Shown here one piece after another: positions 54,550 to 61,974 of a stretch of 64,000 bases of DNA; position 1 is the stretch's first letter; each line of letters begins with the position of its first letter. The stretch is from Pseudoalteromonas sp. XMcav2-N. Its GTDB lineage: Bacteria; Pseudomonadota; Gammaproteobacteria; Enterobacterales; Alteromonadaceae. The position numbers were made by a program, and so were the translations under genes. A model generated the notes under the pieces. The model was given only the letters and a program-made list of their open reading frames with translations, was not told the DNA's origin and ran no database searches. The stretch covers positions 310,001 through 374,000 of the forward strand of contig NZ_JAMXSF010000003.1 in the NCBI RefSeq assembly GCF_024124545.1, given 5' to 3'.

Positions 54550-57308
54550 ACCGATTCACTCACTCTGTTGGTATTTGAATCTGAGGTTGACTGTGGTTCT
54601 TTATTGCGACTGCGCAGGTGCTTTTCAGCTCCGACAATCAGCGAAATCAACCAGCCACAGACAATAACTCGTAACCAGGCCTCAAGTGAGATAGGCGCAC
54701 TCTGGAACCAGTCATTCATCAAGGGCAGGTAGGTAAACAGCAACTGCAATGCCATCATCAGTGCGATGCCTATCCAGATCCAGCGGTTTGAAAACAAGCC
54801 GACCGAAAATACCGACCGCTCCAACGAGCGACAGTTGAACAGGTAGAATGCTTCACCGACCACGAACATAGCGACTGCGACGGTTCTGGCTTGCGCTTCA
54901 GTCGCGCCCCACATTAATTCAAGCTCGTATAAGCCGAAGGCCGTGATACACAATAAAGAGGACACCAACAAAATTCGCCACATTAAGATCCTGTCAATGA
55001 TAGGTGCATCCGGGTCGTAGGGTGGACGGTCCATAATGCCCTTTTCTCTGGGCTCAAATGCCAGCATCAGACCGAGTAAAATGGCAGTGGTCATGTTGAC
55101 CCATAGAATATGTACCGGCAATAGAGGCAATGACACGCCAAGTAACACCGCAAGCAAAATCACCAAGCCTTCGCCACCGTTGGTTGGTAAGGTCCAGACA
55201 ATGAACTTTTTCAGGTTGTCAAAAACACCCCGACCTTCCTCAACAGCAGCCCGCACTGTGGCAAAGTTATCATCGGTCAGCATCATATCCGACGCATCTC
55301 TGGCCACTTCAGTGCCATTGAGTGCCATGGCAACACCAATGTCGGCCCGTCTGAGCGCGGGCGCATCATTAACACCATCCCCTGTCATGGCCACAACATG
55401 GCCTTCGGCCTGTAACGATTTCACCAGTTGAAGTTTATTTTCAGGACTGACCCGTGCAAACACATCATTATTACTGGCAATATCACTGAACTCATGCTCC
55501 GATAGGTCACCAAGCTGATAGCCCGTAACGGTTTTTCCTGCGCTTTGCGGTTGAATAATGCCGAGCTGCTTGGCAATACTGGTGGCAGTCAGCGCATGAT
55601 CTCCGGTGATCATCTTGACCCGGACCCCGGCTCTGTGACAGGCAGCTACAGCTTCAATGGCCTCAGGGCGAGGCGGATCTATCATTGCTTGTAGCCCCAG
55701 AAACACCAGCTCCTGAGCAACATCGTCATGGCTCAGGCTCGTTTGCTCCCGACGTGTCGCTTTGCTTGCAAAAGCCAGTACGCGCAAGCCTTTAGCAGCC
55801 AAGCGTTCGGCTTGTTGCTCTACCGCCCCCTGATCAAGAGGAATTGAGGCGCCCTGCTCATTAAGCATAAACCGACATTTAGGCAGAATACTCTCGATGG
55901 ACCCCTTCATATGGATTATGCGCATGTCGTCGACGTCATCCAGGGTGGCCATATACTGGTATTCTGATTGAAACGGTATGCAATCAACTCGTTTGGTATT
56001 CAAGCTTTCTGATGCCATGTTGGCTTTGCGTGCAGACACCAGTAATGCTGCCTCGGTCGGATCACCGCTGATACGCCACTGTGCATTTCCTGTATCCGGT
56101 GCCAATAGTTGAGCATCATTGCACAGCGCACCAGCTCTGAGTGTTGCATAAAGACCAGGATGGGTGTTGGCCTCAACTGACGCTGACTGTAACTCAGACT
56201 GCGACATGTGAGTTTGGATCTCACCGGCAGGATCATACCCATTGCCAGATACTGCATAGAGCTGCCCGCCGCTGTAGATTTGCTCTACGGTCATCTCATT
56301 TTTGGTCAAAGTACCAGTCTTGTCGGAGCAGATAATGGTGGTACTTCCCAACGTTTCAACCGCGGGTAGATTACGAATAACAGCTTTACGTTTAGCCATG
56401 CGGGAAACGCCAATGGCCAGCATAATCGTGACTGCGGCAGGCAACCCTTCCGGAATAGCCCCCACAGCCAAAGCAACCGCGGCCATAAAGGAATCAAGTA
56501 GTGGTTGTCCGTGCAAGTACCCTATCAGCAAAGTGATCGCTGCCAGGCCGACAATCGCATATAACAAGACATGACTAAATTGCTTGATGCGTTTGGTCAA
56601 CGGTGTGTCCAGCGTTGGCGTCGTCGCGATCAGCTCAGAAATTTTACCTATTTCGGTGTTATCGCCTGTTTCAGTGACCACCCCAACGCCGGTGCCATAA
56701 ACCACCAGCGTCGATGAAAACGCCATATTCTGGCGGTCTCCCAGCAACGCTTCTTTGGCAAGCACCTCGAGGTTTTTCTCAACAGGCACGGATTCTCCGG
56801 TCAGTGCCGACTCATCAACCTGTAAATCTCTGACCTTCACCAGGCGCATATCCGCGGTCACTTTATCACCTGCCTGCAGCAGTACAATGTCGCCAGGCAC
56901 CAGTTGTTGTGCAGCAATGGTCGTTTTTACCCCATCACGGATCACGATTGCGGTTGATTTAACACTGCCAGACAAGGCATTGATGGCATTGATGGCTTTA
57001 GATTCTTGCACAAAACCAATGATGGCGTTGAGTAGCACCACAGCAAAAATGACGATGGCGTCGACCCACTCCTGGAGTGCCAGCGTCACTACCACTGCCG
57101 AAAGCAAGATGTAAACCAAAGGCTGATGGAACTGCAGGGCGAACCGTTTTATCGGTCCGTCTCCATCATGTTTAGTAATGGCATTTGGCCCAAATTCTGC
57201 CTGTTGCCTGTCGACCTGTTGCGAAGATAACCCTCGCTCCGGGTCGGCCTCGAACTGCTTGAGTACTGCTTCTGAGTGTTGACTGTGCCAGTCTTTCAGA
57301 TCTTGCAT
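54546..57308 (-). CDS. P2-type cation-translocating ATPase
   Basis: 920 residues in full SERCA/PMA-like layout: actuator TGES (170-173), M4 AIPEGLPAAV (E287), phosphorylation DKTGT (D329), nucleotide-binding GDPTEAALL, hinge TGDGVNDAPALRRADIGVAM, then ten helices in total. M5 has TNGGEG and M6 LWVNMTTAILL. Compared with SERCA Ca2+ sites (E309, N768, E771, N796, T799, D800), the residues align except D800, which is Ala here. That argues against a standard Ca2+ pump. Coupling to the Mrp antiporter and proximity to nhaR suggest Na+ or another alkali cation, but this is inference. It overlaps mnhE by four bases. Confidence 0.88.
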   Translation of the reverse strand: MQDLKDWHSQHSEAVLKQFEADPERGLSSQQVDRQQAEFGPNAITKHDGDGPIKRFALQFHQPLVYILLSAVVVTLALQEWVDAIVIFAVVLLNAIIGFVQESKAINAINALSGSVKSTAIVIRDGVKTTIAAQQLVPGDIVLLQAGDKVTADMRLVKVRDLQVDESALTGESVPVEKNLEVLAKEALLGDRQNMAFSSTLVVYGTGVGVVTETGDNTEIGKISELIATTPTLDTPLTKRIKQFSHVLLYAIVGLAAITLLIGYLHGQPLLDSFMAAVALAVGAIPEGLPAAVTIMLAIGVSRMAKRKAVIRNLPAVETLGSTTIICSDKTGTLTKNEMTVEQIYSGGQLYAVSGNGYDPAGEIQTHMSQSELQSASVEANTHPGLYATLRAGALCNDAQLLAPDTGNAQWRISGDPTEAALLVSARKANMASESLNTKRVDCIPFQSEYQYMATLDDVDDMRIIHMKGSIESILPKCRFMLNEQGASIPLDQGAVEQQAERLAAKGLRVLAFASKATRREQTSLSHDDVAQELVFLGLQAMIDPPRPEAIEAVAACHRAGVRVKMITGDHALTATSIAKQLGIIQPQSAGKTVTGYQLGDLSEHEFSDIASNNDVFARVSPENKLQLVKSLQAEGHVVAMTGDGVNDAPALRRADIGVAMALNGTEVARDASDMMLTDDNFATVRAAVEEGRGVFDNLKKFIVWTLPTNGGEGLVILLAVLLGVSLPLLPVHILWVNMTTAILLGLMLAFEPREKGIMDRPPYDPDAPIIDRILMWRILLVSSLLCITAFGLYELELMWGATEAQARTVAVAMFVVGEAFYLFNCRSLERSVFSVGLFSNRWIWIGIALMMALQLLFTYLPLMNDWFQSAPISLEAWLRVIVCGWLISLIVGAEKHLRSRNKEPQSTSDSNTNRVSESV

Positions 57309-57392
57309 AAAACACCTCGGGAACTAGTTGTACTAAAACTATACTAGGGTGCAGCAATGCTATGTAAAACTCGAATTATTAAATTTTAAGCG

Positions 57393-57423
57393 TCGAAAAA
57401 TACGAACTGTAATTTTGGAACAA
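57393..57423. promoter_or_regulatory. Candidate NhaR box upstream of the ATPase-Mrp operon
   Basis: TCGAAAAATACGAACTGTA, six bases, then GAACAA. Seventeen of the first 19 bases match a second copy upstream of nhaR (58384-58415). It lies in the 146-base gap between nhaR and the ATPase start, 85 bases before the start. LysR-type regulators bind sites of about this size near their target promoters. Confidence 0.5.
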
Positions 57424-57454
57424 GGTTGATCTTTTGCCACTTTGATAACGTAGC

Positions 57455-58357
57455 TCATTTGAATAACGACGATTTGGCTGTATTGCATATCGCAGCAATA
57501 GCCGGGTGTCGGATTTTTCGCTCTGCCGAAATCGCATAAAACTTTTGTTTAATGTTTGACAGCTCACCCACCGGGCGTACATGGAATGCATCACACACAT
57601 CTTGAGCAATGGTACTGGGCATAAAAAACAGCCCCAAACCAGACTGGCCAAACGATTTCATTAACGCACTGTCGTCAAACTGCGCCACGATATTGGGGTG
57701 AATATTCTGATCGCTCAACCAAAAATCAAACTCTTTGCGAATTTCATGTTGCTGTGTCGGCAGTAATAAAGGTGCATTATTAAGCGACATAGGAAAATTC
57801 TGGGCGTATTGTCTGGCAAGTGCTGGGGCCGCCAAAAAGGTAATACTACTTTCTCCCAGCAAATGGTTATACGCCTTAACACTGAACGCCCCTGTAACAG
57901 GCACATCACTCAACACTAAGTCAACTTTATGAACCGCCAAGTCTGCAAGCATACTTTCTACTGGCCCTTCCAGGCTGGTCAGGCGAATGTCCGGCTCAAT
58001 ATGCATGGCAGGCTCAATAATCTTATGGACTATGGTTTTGGGCAATACACTGGAGGCGCCAACAATAAACTCTGCCGGGCCCACAGCACTGTTGCCTTTT
58101 AAAACATCACTCAACTCATTACCCAACTCAAAGATCTCATCAGCGTAGCGCAATACGACTCTGCCAGTGTCGGTTAGTCGCAGCCCACGGCCCTCTTTTT
58201 GCAAAAGCTCATTACCGACGCGCTCTTCGAGCAAAGACAACTGACCGCTGATGGTTTGCGGGGTAATGTTCAGTTTAGCACTGGCCTTGGCAATACTGCC
58301 CTCATGCGCAACAGCCCAGAAGTACTTTAAGTGTTTGTAGTTAATGACATCCTGCAT
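57455..58357 (-). CDS. nhaR: LysR-family transcriptional activator NhaR
   Basis: 300 residues. N-terminal winged helix-turn-helix (INYKHLKYFWAVAHEGSIAK, ITPQTISGQLSLLEERVG) and a C-terminal ligand-binding domain. It resembles E. coli NhaR along its length, including YADEIFELGNEL, AQFDDSALMKSFGQSGLGLF and the ending AERKIRHPAIAAICNTAKSSLF. NhaR senses Na+ and activates nhaA and other genes in E. coli. Here it is not next to nhaA but upstream of a P-type ATPase-Mrp operon on the same strand, with matching sequence boxes before both. It diverges from the HPF-like gene. Confidence 0.9.
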   Translation of the reverse strand: MQDVINYKHLKYFWAVAHEGSIAKASAKLNITPQTISGQLSLLEERVGNELLQKEGRGLRLTDTGRVVLRYADEIFELGNELSDVLKGNSAVGPAEFIVGASSVLPKTIVHKIIEPAMHIEPDIRLTSLEGPVESMLADLAVHKVDLVLSDVPVTGAFSVKAYNHLLGESSITFLAAPALARQYAQNFPMSLNNAPLLLPTQQHEIRKEFDFWLSDQNIHPNIVAQFDDSALMKSFGQSGLGLFFMPSTIAQDVCDAFHVRPVGELSNIKQKFYAISAERKIRHPAIAAICNTAKSSLFK

Positions 58358-58383
58358 GGGGCTTCCTCATAGTTAAAGACACT

Positions 58384-58415
58384 TCGAATAATCCGAACTG
58401 TAGTATATAGAACAA
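58384..58415. promoter_or_regulatory. Candidate NhaR box upstream of nhaR and the HPF-like gene
   Basis: TCGAATAATCCGAACTGTA, seven bases, then GAACAA, matching the box at 57393-57423. It lies 27 bases from the nhaR start, in the intergenic region shared with the divergent HPF-like gene, consistent with autoregulation. Confidence 0.5.
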
Positions 58416-58527
58416 ACGATTTCACTTAATTCTTTTCGATTGATACGCTTGATGAGGTAGCACGATCACATTACAGGCGACGTTTAAGCAGATAAACGAA
58501 CTTTAAATCAATCAATGAGAATAAATT

Positions 58528-58833
58528 ATGTGGGTAGATGTGTTTTCATCCCATAGTGACGCGACAGAAGCCGAAAACAATCATGTAGATGCACAAATCA
58601 GGCTTATGCTTGGCCGCTATGCAGGGCAAATTGACAAAGTCGAAGTTTATCTTTTGATGGATGAAAACCAGTTAGACGACATTCAACAAGTTCACTGTAC
58701 GATCCGAGTCGGGCTGAGGGGCTATCAGCAGGTTGAAGTGAATGAAGTGGCAGATAAAGCATCCGATGCAATTAATGCCTGCGCTCACCGGGCTAAACGT
58801 TACGTAAAACGCGCACTGAGACTATCGGGTTAG
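58528..58833 (+). CDS. HPF/RaiA-like ribosome-associated protein
   Basis: 101 residues with the beta-alpha-beta-beta-beta-alpha pattern of ribosome hibernation factors: a DVFSSH start, QIRLMLGRYAGQIDKVEVYL, CTIRVGLRGYQQVEV and a basic C-terminal helix HRAKRYVKRALRLSG. It is as short as E. coli HPF (95) but has an extra acidic segment (LMDENQLDDIQQVH). Such single-domain relatives often lie apart from rpoN. Divergent from nhaR. Whether it binds ribosomes or inhibits initiation is not shown. Confidence 0.8.
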   Translation: MWVDVFSSHSDATEAENNHVDAQIRLMLGRYAGQIDKVEVYLLMDENQLDDIQQVHCTIRVGLRGYQQVEVNEVADKASDAINACAHRAKRYVKRALRLSG

Positions 58834-58853
58834 AAACTATTGCAAGATGAAGT

Positions 58854-58892
58854 AAATAAAAAGGCCGCAAGTCTGAGACTTGCGGCCTTAAT
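58854..58892. terminator. Bidirectional terminator after the HPF-like gene
   Basis: AAGGCCGCAAGT (58861-58872), loop CTGAG, ACTTGCGGCCTT (58878-58889): a 12-bp perfect stem flanked by A-rich and T-rich ends. Serves the HPF-like gene on the plus strand, and originally the tRNA-Ser gene on the minus strand. Confidence 0.85.
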
Positions 58893-58893
58893 A

Positions 58894-58919
58894 TGGCGGA
58901 GAGATAGGGATTTGAACCC
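58894..58919 (-). other. tRNA-Ser 3'-end fragment, candidate integration (att) site
   Basis: On the minus strand the sequence reads GGGTTCAAATCCC, then TATCTCTCCGCCA: the T-arm, the 3' acceptor strand, discriminator G and encoded CCA of a tRNA-Ser, most like the CGA isoacceptor (acceptor TCTCTCC, TTCAAAT loop). The bases upstream on the minus strand (58920 onward) do not form a tRNA body, and the next two bases already break the T-stem. A 3' fragment in front of accessory DNA is the classic remnant left by a tyrosine-recombinase element; the complete tRNA gene should lie at the far end, outside the window. Confidence 0.75.
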
Positions 58920-59430
58920 AAGGTGCCATCATTAAAACTAAAAATTATTGTTAACTATCAATAACTAAAATCGGTAACACATGCTGCGGTTAAACAATTA
59001 ATTCCTACAGTTGACTATAGCCTTTTCGATAGGGTTCGACAACTTTTGAACTGAAAAAGGAAACATAACTGGCATCACTTGATATTGTGTTATCACCCCA
59101 AACAAGGTGCCAAAATCGCTTGGTGATCACAGCGGGTAGAGGTCCTCTCTGACACGTTTTTGGACAGAAGTGAGTTCCGAACAATTGAGTATTGATCATG
59201 TCATATCAAGTTGGAAACTGCGATACACGAGCACTGTGGATAAATCATTTAATTGGTTAACGATTGAGTGAATTTGGTTAAATCCAAAAGGTAAAAAAAG
59301 CGCCACCCCTACAAGGTTCGCTTTTTGCATTGTGACTAAGCTCAGACAACGATCCTACTGCTACGCCATAATATTACCACCCAACTATTCGAGCATTTAC
59401 GCCCACATGCCAGATAATCAGATTGAGGCA

Positions 59431-59489
59431 TGTTAGCCATATAGCTAACATTTACTTGAAAGTGCGAAAAGGTAGCTATATGGCTAACA
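59431..59489. repeat. 17-bp perfect inverted repeat with internal palindromes
   Basis: TGTTAGCCATATAGCTA (59431-59447) and its exact reverse complement TAGCTATATGGCTAACA (59473-59489), 25 bases apart. The left copy is itself part of a palindrome TGTTAGC-CATATA-GCTAACA (59431-59450). It sits alone in non-coding island DNA; no gene is within 650 bases on the right. Confidence 0.65.
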
Positions 59490-59538
59490 CCTGACTAAGA
59501 GTCAATCATATGTACAAACTGTAATCTCAAGCCTAGTT

Positions 59539-59565
59539 AACGTACTTCCATGTTTGAAGTACGTT
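59539..59565. repeat. 10-bp perfect hairpin
   Basis: AACGTACTTC (59539-59548), loop CATGTTT, GAAGTACGTT (59556-59565), followed by TTC on the plus strand. Could be the terminator of a small or decayed transcript; no ORF precedes it. Confidence 0.5.
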
Positions 59566-59702
59566 TTCGAAGCTACATCTTTCCAAGAGTCGGTTAACCA
59601 AACTTGATTAATAATCCTCGATTACGAAGCAATAACTATCTGTTGAGCATCAACTTAGAGATCACACATCAACTTAAAGCTCGACTAGCTAAAAAATGGA
59701 CA

Positions 59703-59736
59703 GAACCAAGTTAGAGCAGTAACTCTGACTTGGTTC
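59703..59736. repeat. 14-bp hairpin with one G-T pair
   Basis: GAACCAAGTTAGAG (59703-59716), loop CAGTAA, CTCTGACTTGGTTC (59723-59736). Stable stem in non-coding DNA, with no T-run after it. Function not apparent. Confidence 0.5.
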
Positions 59737-60095
59737 GTTTGGATAAAGAAACATGAAATGATGTTGATTGAACGTTCTTCCTAACTATTAGCTTACGTAC
59801 ACTGTTATACGGTTTTAAGCTACTCGTTTGACGAATGTTCGGGTAACTTATGATATGGAAAATGTTTTATTAATAGCATGTGAATGAACTTTTGCACTAA
59901 GAAGAAAAGGGGCACTTCTGAGTTTCGAAGTGCCACCTGTGAACTGTGATCACCTGTGAACGTTCTGGACAAAAGCTTGTCAGTGACTTTGCTAAATTAG
60001 CATTTGACGGATAATCTGATGTATTGCAACACCTCGTACCGCTTGGCCAAATCAACTAATCCACAACAAACCAGTTTTCCCATACTTAATTGAAG

Positions 60096-60124
60096 ATGTA
60101 TACATGCTTCTGGGATATGTATAC
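60096..60124. promoter_or_regulatory. Direct repeat of ATGTATAC with 21-bp spacing, candidate AraC-family operator
   Basis: ATGTATAC at 60096-60103 and 60117-60124, exactly two helical turns apart, each in the wider context GATATGTATACGT-like. A -10 box TATACT lies at 60146-60151 with no good -35, so the second repeat would sit at -35, as for class II activators. An AraC-family gene is in the same operon (62482). Confidence 0.5.
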
Positions 60125-60190
60125 GTCCTCAAAAACCATCCTCGATATACTTGTTCTCGTTCTAGCATTCCTTGATATGGAGAGATGATC

Positions 60191-61063
60191 ATGATTACAA
60201 AATACCTTACAGATATGATGACGAAAGGCGGTCGATCACCAGTATTCGAAACGCCTGCGCAGTATGGTTTGAACTATAAAGATGTGACCTTTCAGGCGGA
60301 AGATGGTGTGACATTGTCTGGCTGGTTGATCGAAGGTTCATCAGACAAGGTCATCATACAGTCACATTTTGGGGTTCAATGTAGCCGTGCTGGTTTCACT
60401 CCTGAAGGTAAAGGGCTCATCAAACTCTATAAGCAGAATATTTCATTTTTGCGCCAAGCAAAGCACCTCGTAGAACAAGGTTACAGCGTTCTAATGTACG
60501 ATCTGCGGAATCATGGCAACAGCGGTCAAGGAACCAATCCATACATTGCATGGGGATCTGAGGAAGCGAAAGACGTTCTCGCTGCGGTGAATTTTATCTC
60601 CACTCACCCTCAGTACAAAGAGAGTCAGATTGGGCTACTTAGCATCTGCATGGGCACCAGTTCGACTTCCTTTGCTTATGGGTTAGACAATGGCTTACAA
60701 AACTACCCAAACATCAAAGCGCTCATTTCCGTTCAGCCGCTTCGTTATGTTGATTACATGAGCGCGATGGGCGTTCCCAACTTCTTAGCTAAGCGCGTGA
60801 ATCAATACAACATCAAGCGTGGTGGTGCTGACCTTTCTGGGTCTTTTTTCGAACACGTTTCGAAGATCAAGGTGCCAACCCTAGTTATCCAAAACAAGAA
60901 TGATCCTTGGACCAAACTTGAGCAAGTGGACGAATACTACCAACTGCTTGGGGGCAAAAAAGAGTTGTTGATGTTGGATTTAGCAAAAAATAGAGCGGCT
61001 GCTTATGACTGGTTAGGGGAGTCACCAGAGTCACTAAGCGCATTCTTCAACAAATACATGTAA
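60191..61063 (+). CDS. Alpha/beta-hydrolase-fold protein with unusual nucleophile
   Basis: 290 residues. GGAGAG at 60179-60184 is six bases before ATG 60191 but touches an earlier in-frame ATG at 60185, so I chose 60191. The fold is clear: oxyanion-hole region SHFGVQCSR, strand YSVLMYDLRNHGNSG, nucleophile elbow IGLLSICMGTSS, acid NKNDPWTK near the end. The elbow has Cys153 (SxCxG) instead of the usual serine, and the region that normally carries the catalytic histidine (LDLAKNRAAAYDWLG) has none. It may be a cysteine hydrolase or a non-enzymatic homologue. First gene of a plus-strand run; the SDR gene follows after 48 bases. Confidence 0.8.
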   Translation: MITKYLTDMMTKGGRSPVFETPAQYGLNYKDVTFQAEDGVTLSGWLIEGSSDKVIIQSHFGVQCSRAGFTPEGKGLIKLYKQNISFLRQAKHLVEQGYSVLMYDLRNHGNSGQGTNPYIAWGSEEAKDVLAAVNFISTHPQYKESQIGLLSICMGTSSTSFAYGLDNGLQNYPNIKALISVQPLRYVDYMSAMGVPNFLAKRVNQYNIKRGGADLSGSFFEHVSKIKVPTLVIQNKNDPWTKLEQVDEYYQLLGGKKELLMLDLAKNRAAAYDWLGESPESLSAFFNKYM

Positions 61064-61111
61064 GCCTCAGCAACTGAACCTAATTTTTATAGACTCAAAG
61101 TGGAAAGAGAT

Positions 61112-61939
61112 ATGAATAATTCGAAAGTGATTTTCATTACCGGTGCATCCTCTGGTATGGGCAAAGACACCGCGATGGACCTAATTAAGCAAGGCTACAT
61201 TGTTTATTGCGCGGCTCGTCGCGTTGAAGAGATGGATGACCTCAAGCAAGCAGGTGGTCACGTTCTTCAACTGGATATATCAAACGAACAAGACATCACA
61301 CGCTGTGTAAATCAGGTCATTGAAGAACAAGGTCGCATTGACGTGTTATGGAACAATGCCGGCTACGGTTTATATGGCTCAGTCGAAGAGACGAGCCTAG
61401 ATGATGCAAGGTATCAGTTCGAGGTGAATGTTTTTGGGCTTGCTCGTCTAACTCAATTGATGACTCCTTATATGCGAGAGGCGAAATCAGGCACCATCAT
61501 CAATACCTCTTCGATTGGTGGGAAAATCTATGCGCCTATGGGGGCTTGGTATCACGCAAGTAAACACGCCATTGAGGGCTTTAGTGACTGTTTAAGACTA
61601 GAATTAGAACCTAAAGGTATTAATGTTGTGGTCTTGGAACCAGGAGCAATTAAGACTGAGTTCCCTGAGGTAATGTCAAAACAGGTATTAGGAAATTCTG
61701 GTAACGGCCCATACCAAGATTTAGCAAAGCGAGTGGCTAACTTAAGCCTGAAAGAATCAGGTAAAGATGGAGCTGGCTCCCCGACTTCGGTGATTTCAAA
61801 GGTGATTCAAGAGATCATCAACAACCCGAAACCTAAAACACGTTACGCAGCGGGCAAGTTCTCCACCACAACCTTGTTGATGAGACGCTTCCTTAGCGAT
61901 AGAGCGTTTGATCGAATCATCGATTTTATGGTTCGCTAA
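61112..61939 (+). CDS. SDR family oxidoreductase
   Basis: 275 residues from ATG 61112; the upstream GTG at 61100 is less likely since AAGAGA fits the ATG. Rossmann motif TGASSGMG (residues ~10-17), ADP-ribose ARR specificity element, NNAGYG, catalytic serine in NTSSIGG and YxxxK in WYHASKHA. The basic ARR after strand 2 suggests NADP(H). It belongs to classical SDRs with a longer C-terminal helix region, acting on small alcohols, ketones or steroids. Preceded by the hydrolase-fold gene and followed by an SRPBCC gene, 35 bases away. Confidence 0.9.
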   Translation: MNNSKVIFITGASSGMGKDTAMDLIKQGYIVYCAARRVEEMDDLKQAGGHVLQLDISNEQDITRCVNQVIEEQGRIDVLWNNAGYGLYGSVEETSLDDARYQFEVNVFGLARLTQLMTPYMREAKSGTIINTSSIGGKIYAPMGAWYHASKHAIEGFSDCLRLELEPKGINVVVLEPGAIKTEFPEVMSKQVLGNSGNGPYQDLAKRVANLSLKESGKDGAGSPTSVISKVIQEIINNPKPKTRYAAGKFSTTTLLMRRFLSDRAFDRIIDFMVR

Positions 61940-61974
61940 CTTTAACTTTTTACCACTCACGATTGGAGGCTGCC

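Larger units (their letters stand above)
58834..60190. other. Terminator, tRNA-Ser remnant and 1.25 kb of largely non-coding DNA at an island boundary
   Basis: The stretch opens with a bidirectional terminator (58854-58892) and a tRNA-Ser 3' fragment (58894-58919). The rest shows only short ORFs without domains or ribosome sites, and several inverted repeats (59431-59489, 59539-59565, 59703-59736). It ends in the promoter region of the accessory operon with a 21-bp direct repeat (60096-60124). I see no integrase, transposase, or attC-like repeat here. Confidence 0.6.

Noticed and set aside
58894..58990. A complete tRNA-Ser gene
   Set aside because: Only the 3' 26 bases match; the rest has no D-arm, anticodon arm or acceptor 5' strand.
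59005..59199. 64-codon minus-strand ORF just inside the island edge
   Set aside because: No ribosome site and no recognisable domain or integrase motif; it may be a decayed fragment, but I cannot support a gene.
58920..60180. Chromosomal integron cassettes (attC/VCR-type repeats)
   Set aside because: The inverted repeats do not carry the conserved GTTRRRY/RYYYAAC core or the spacing of attC sites.
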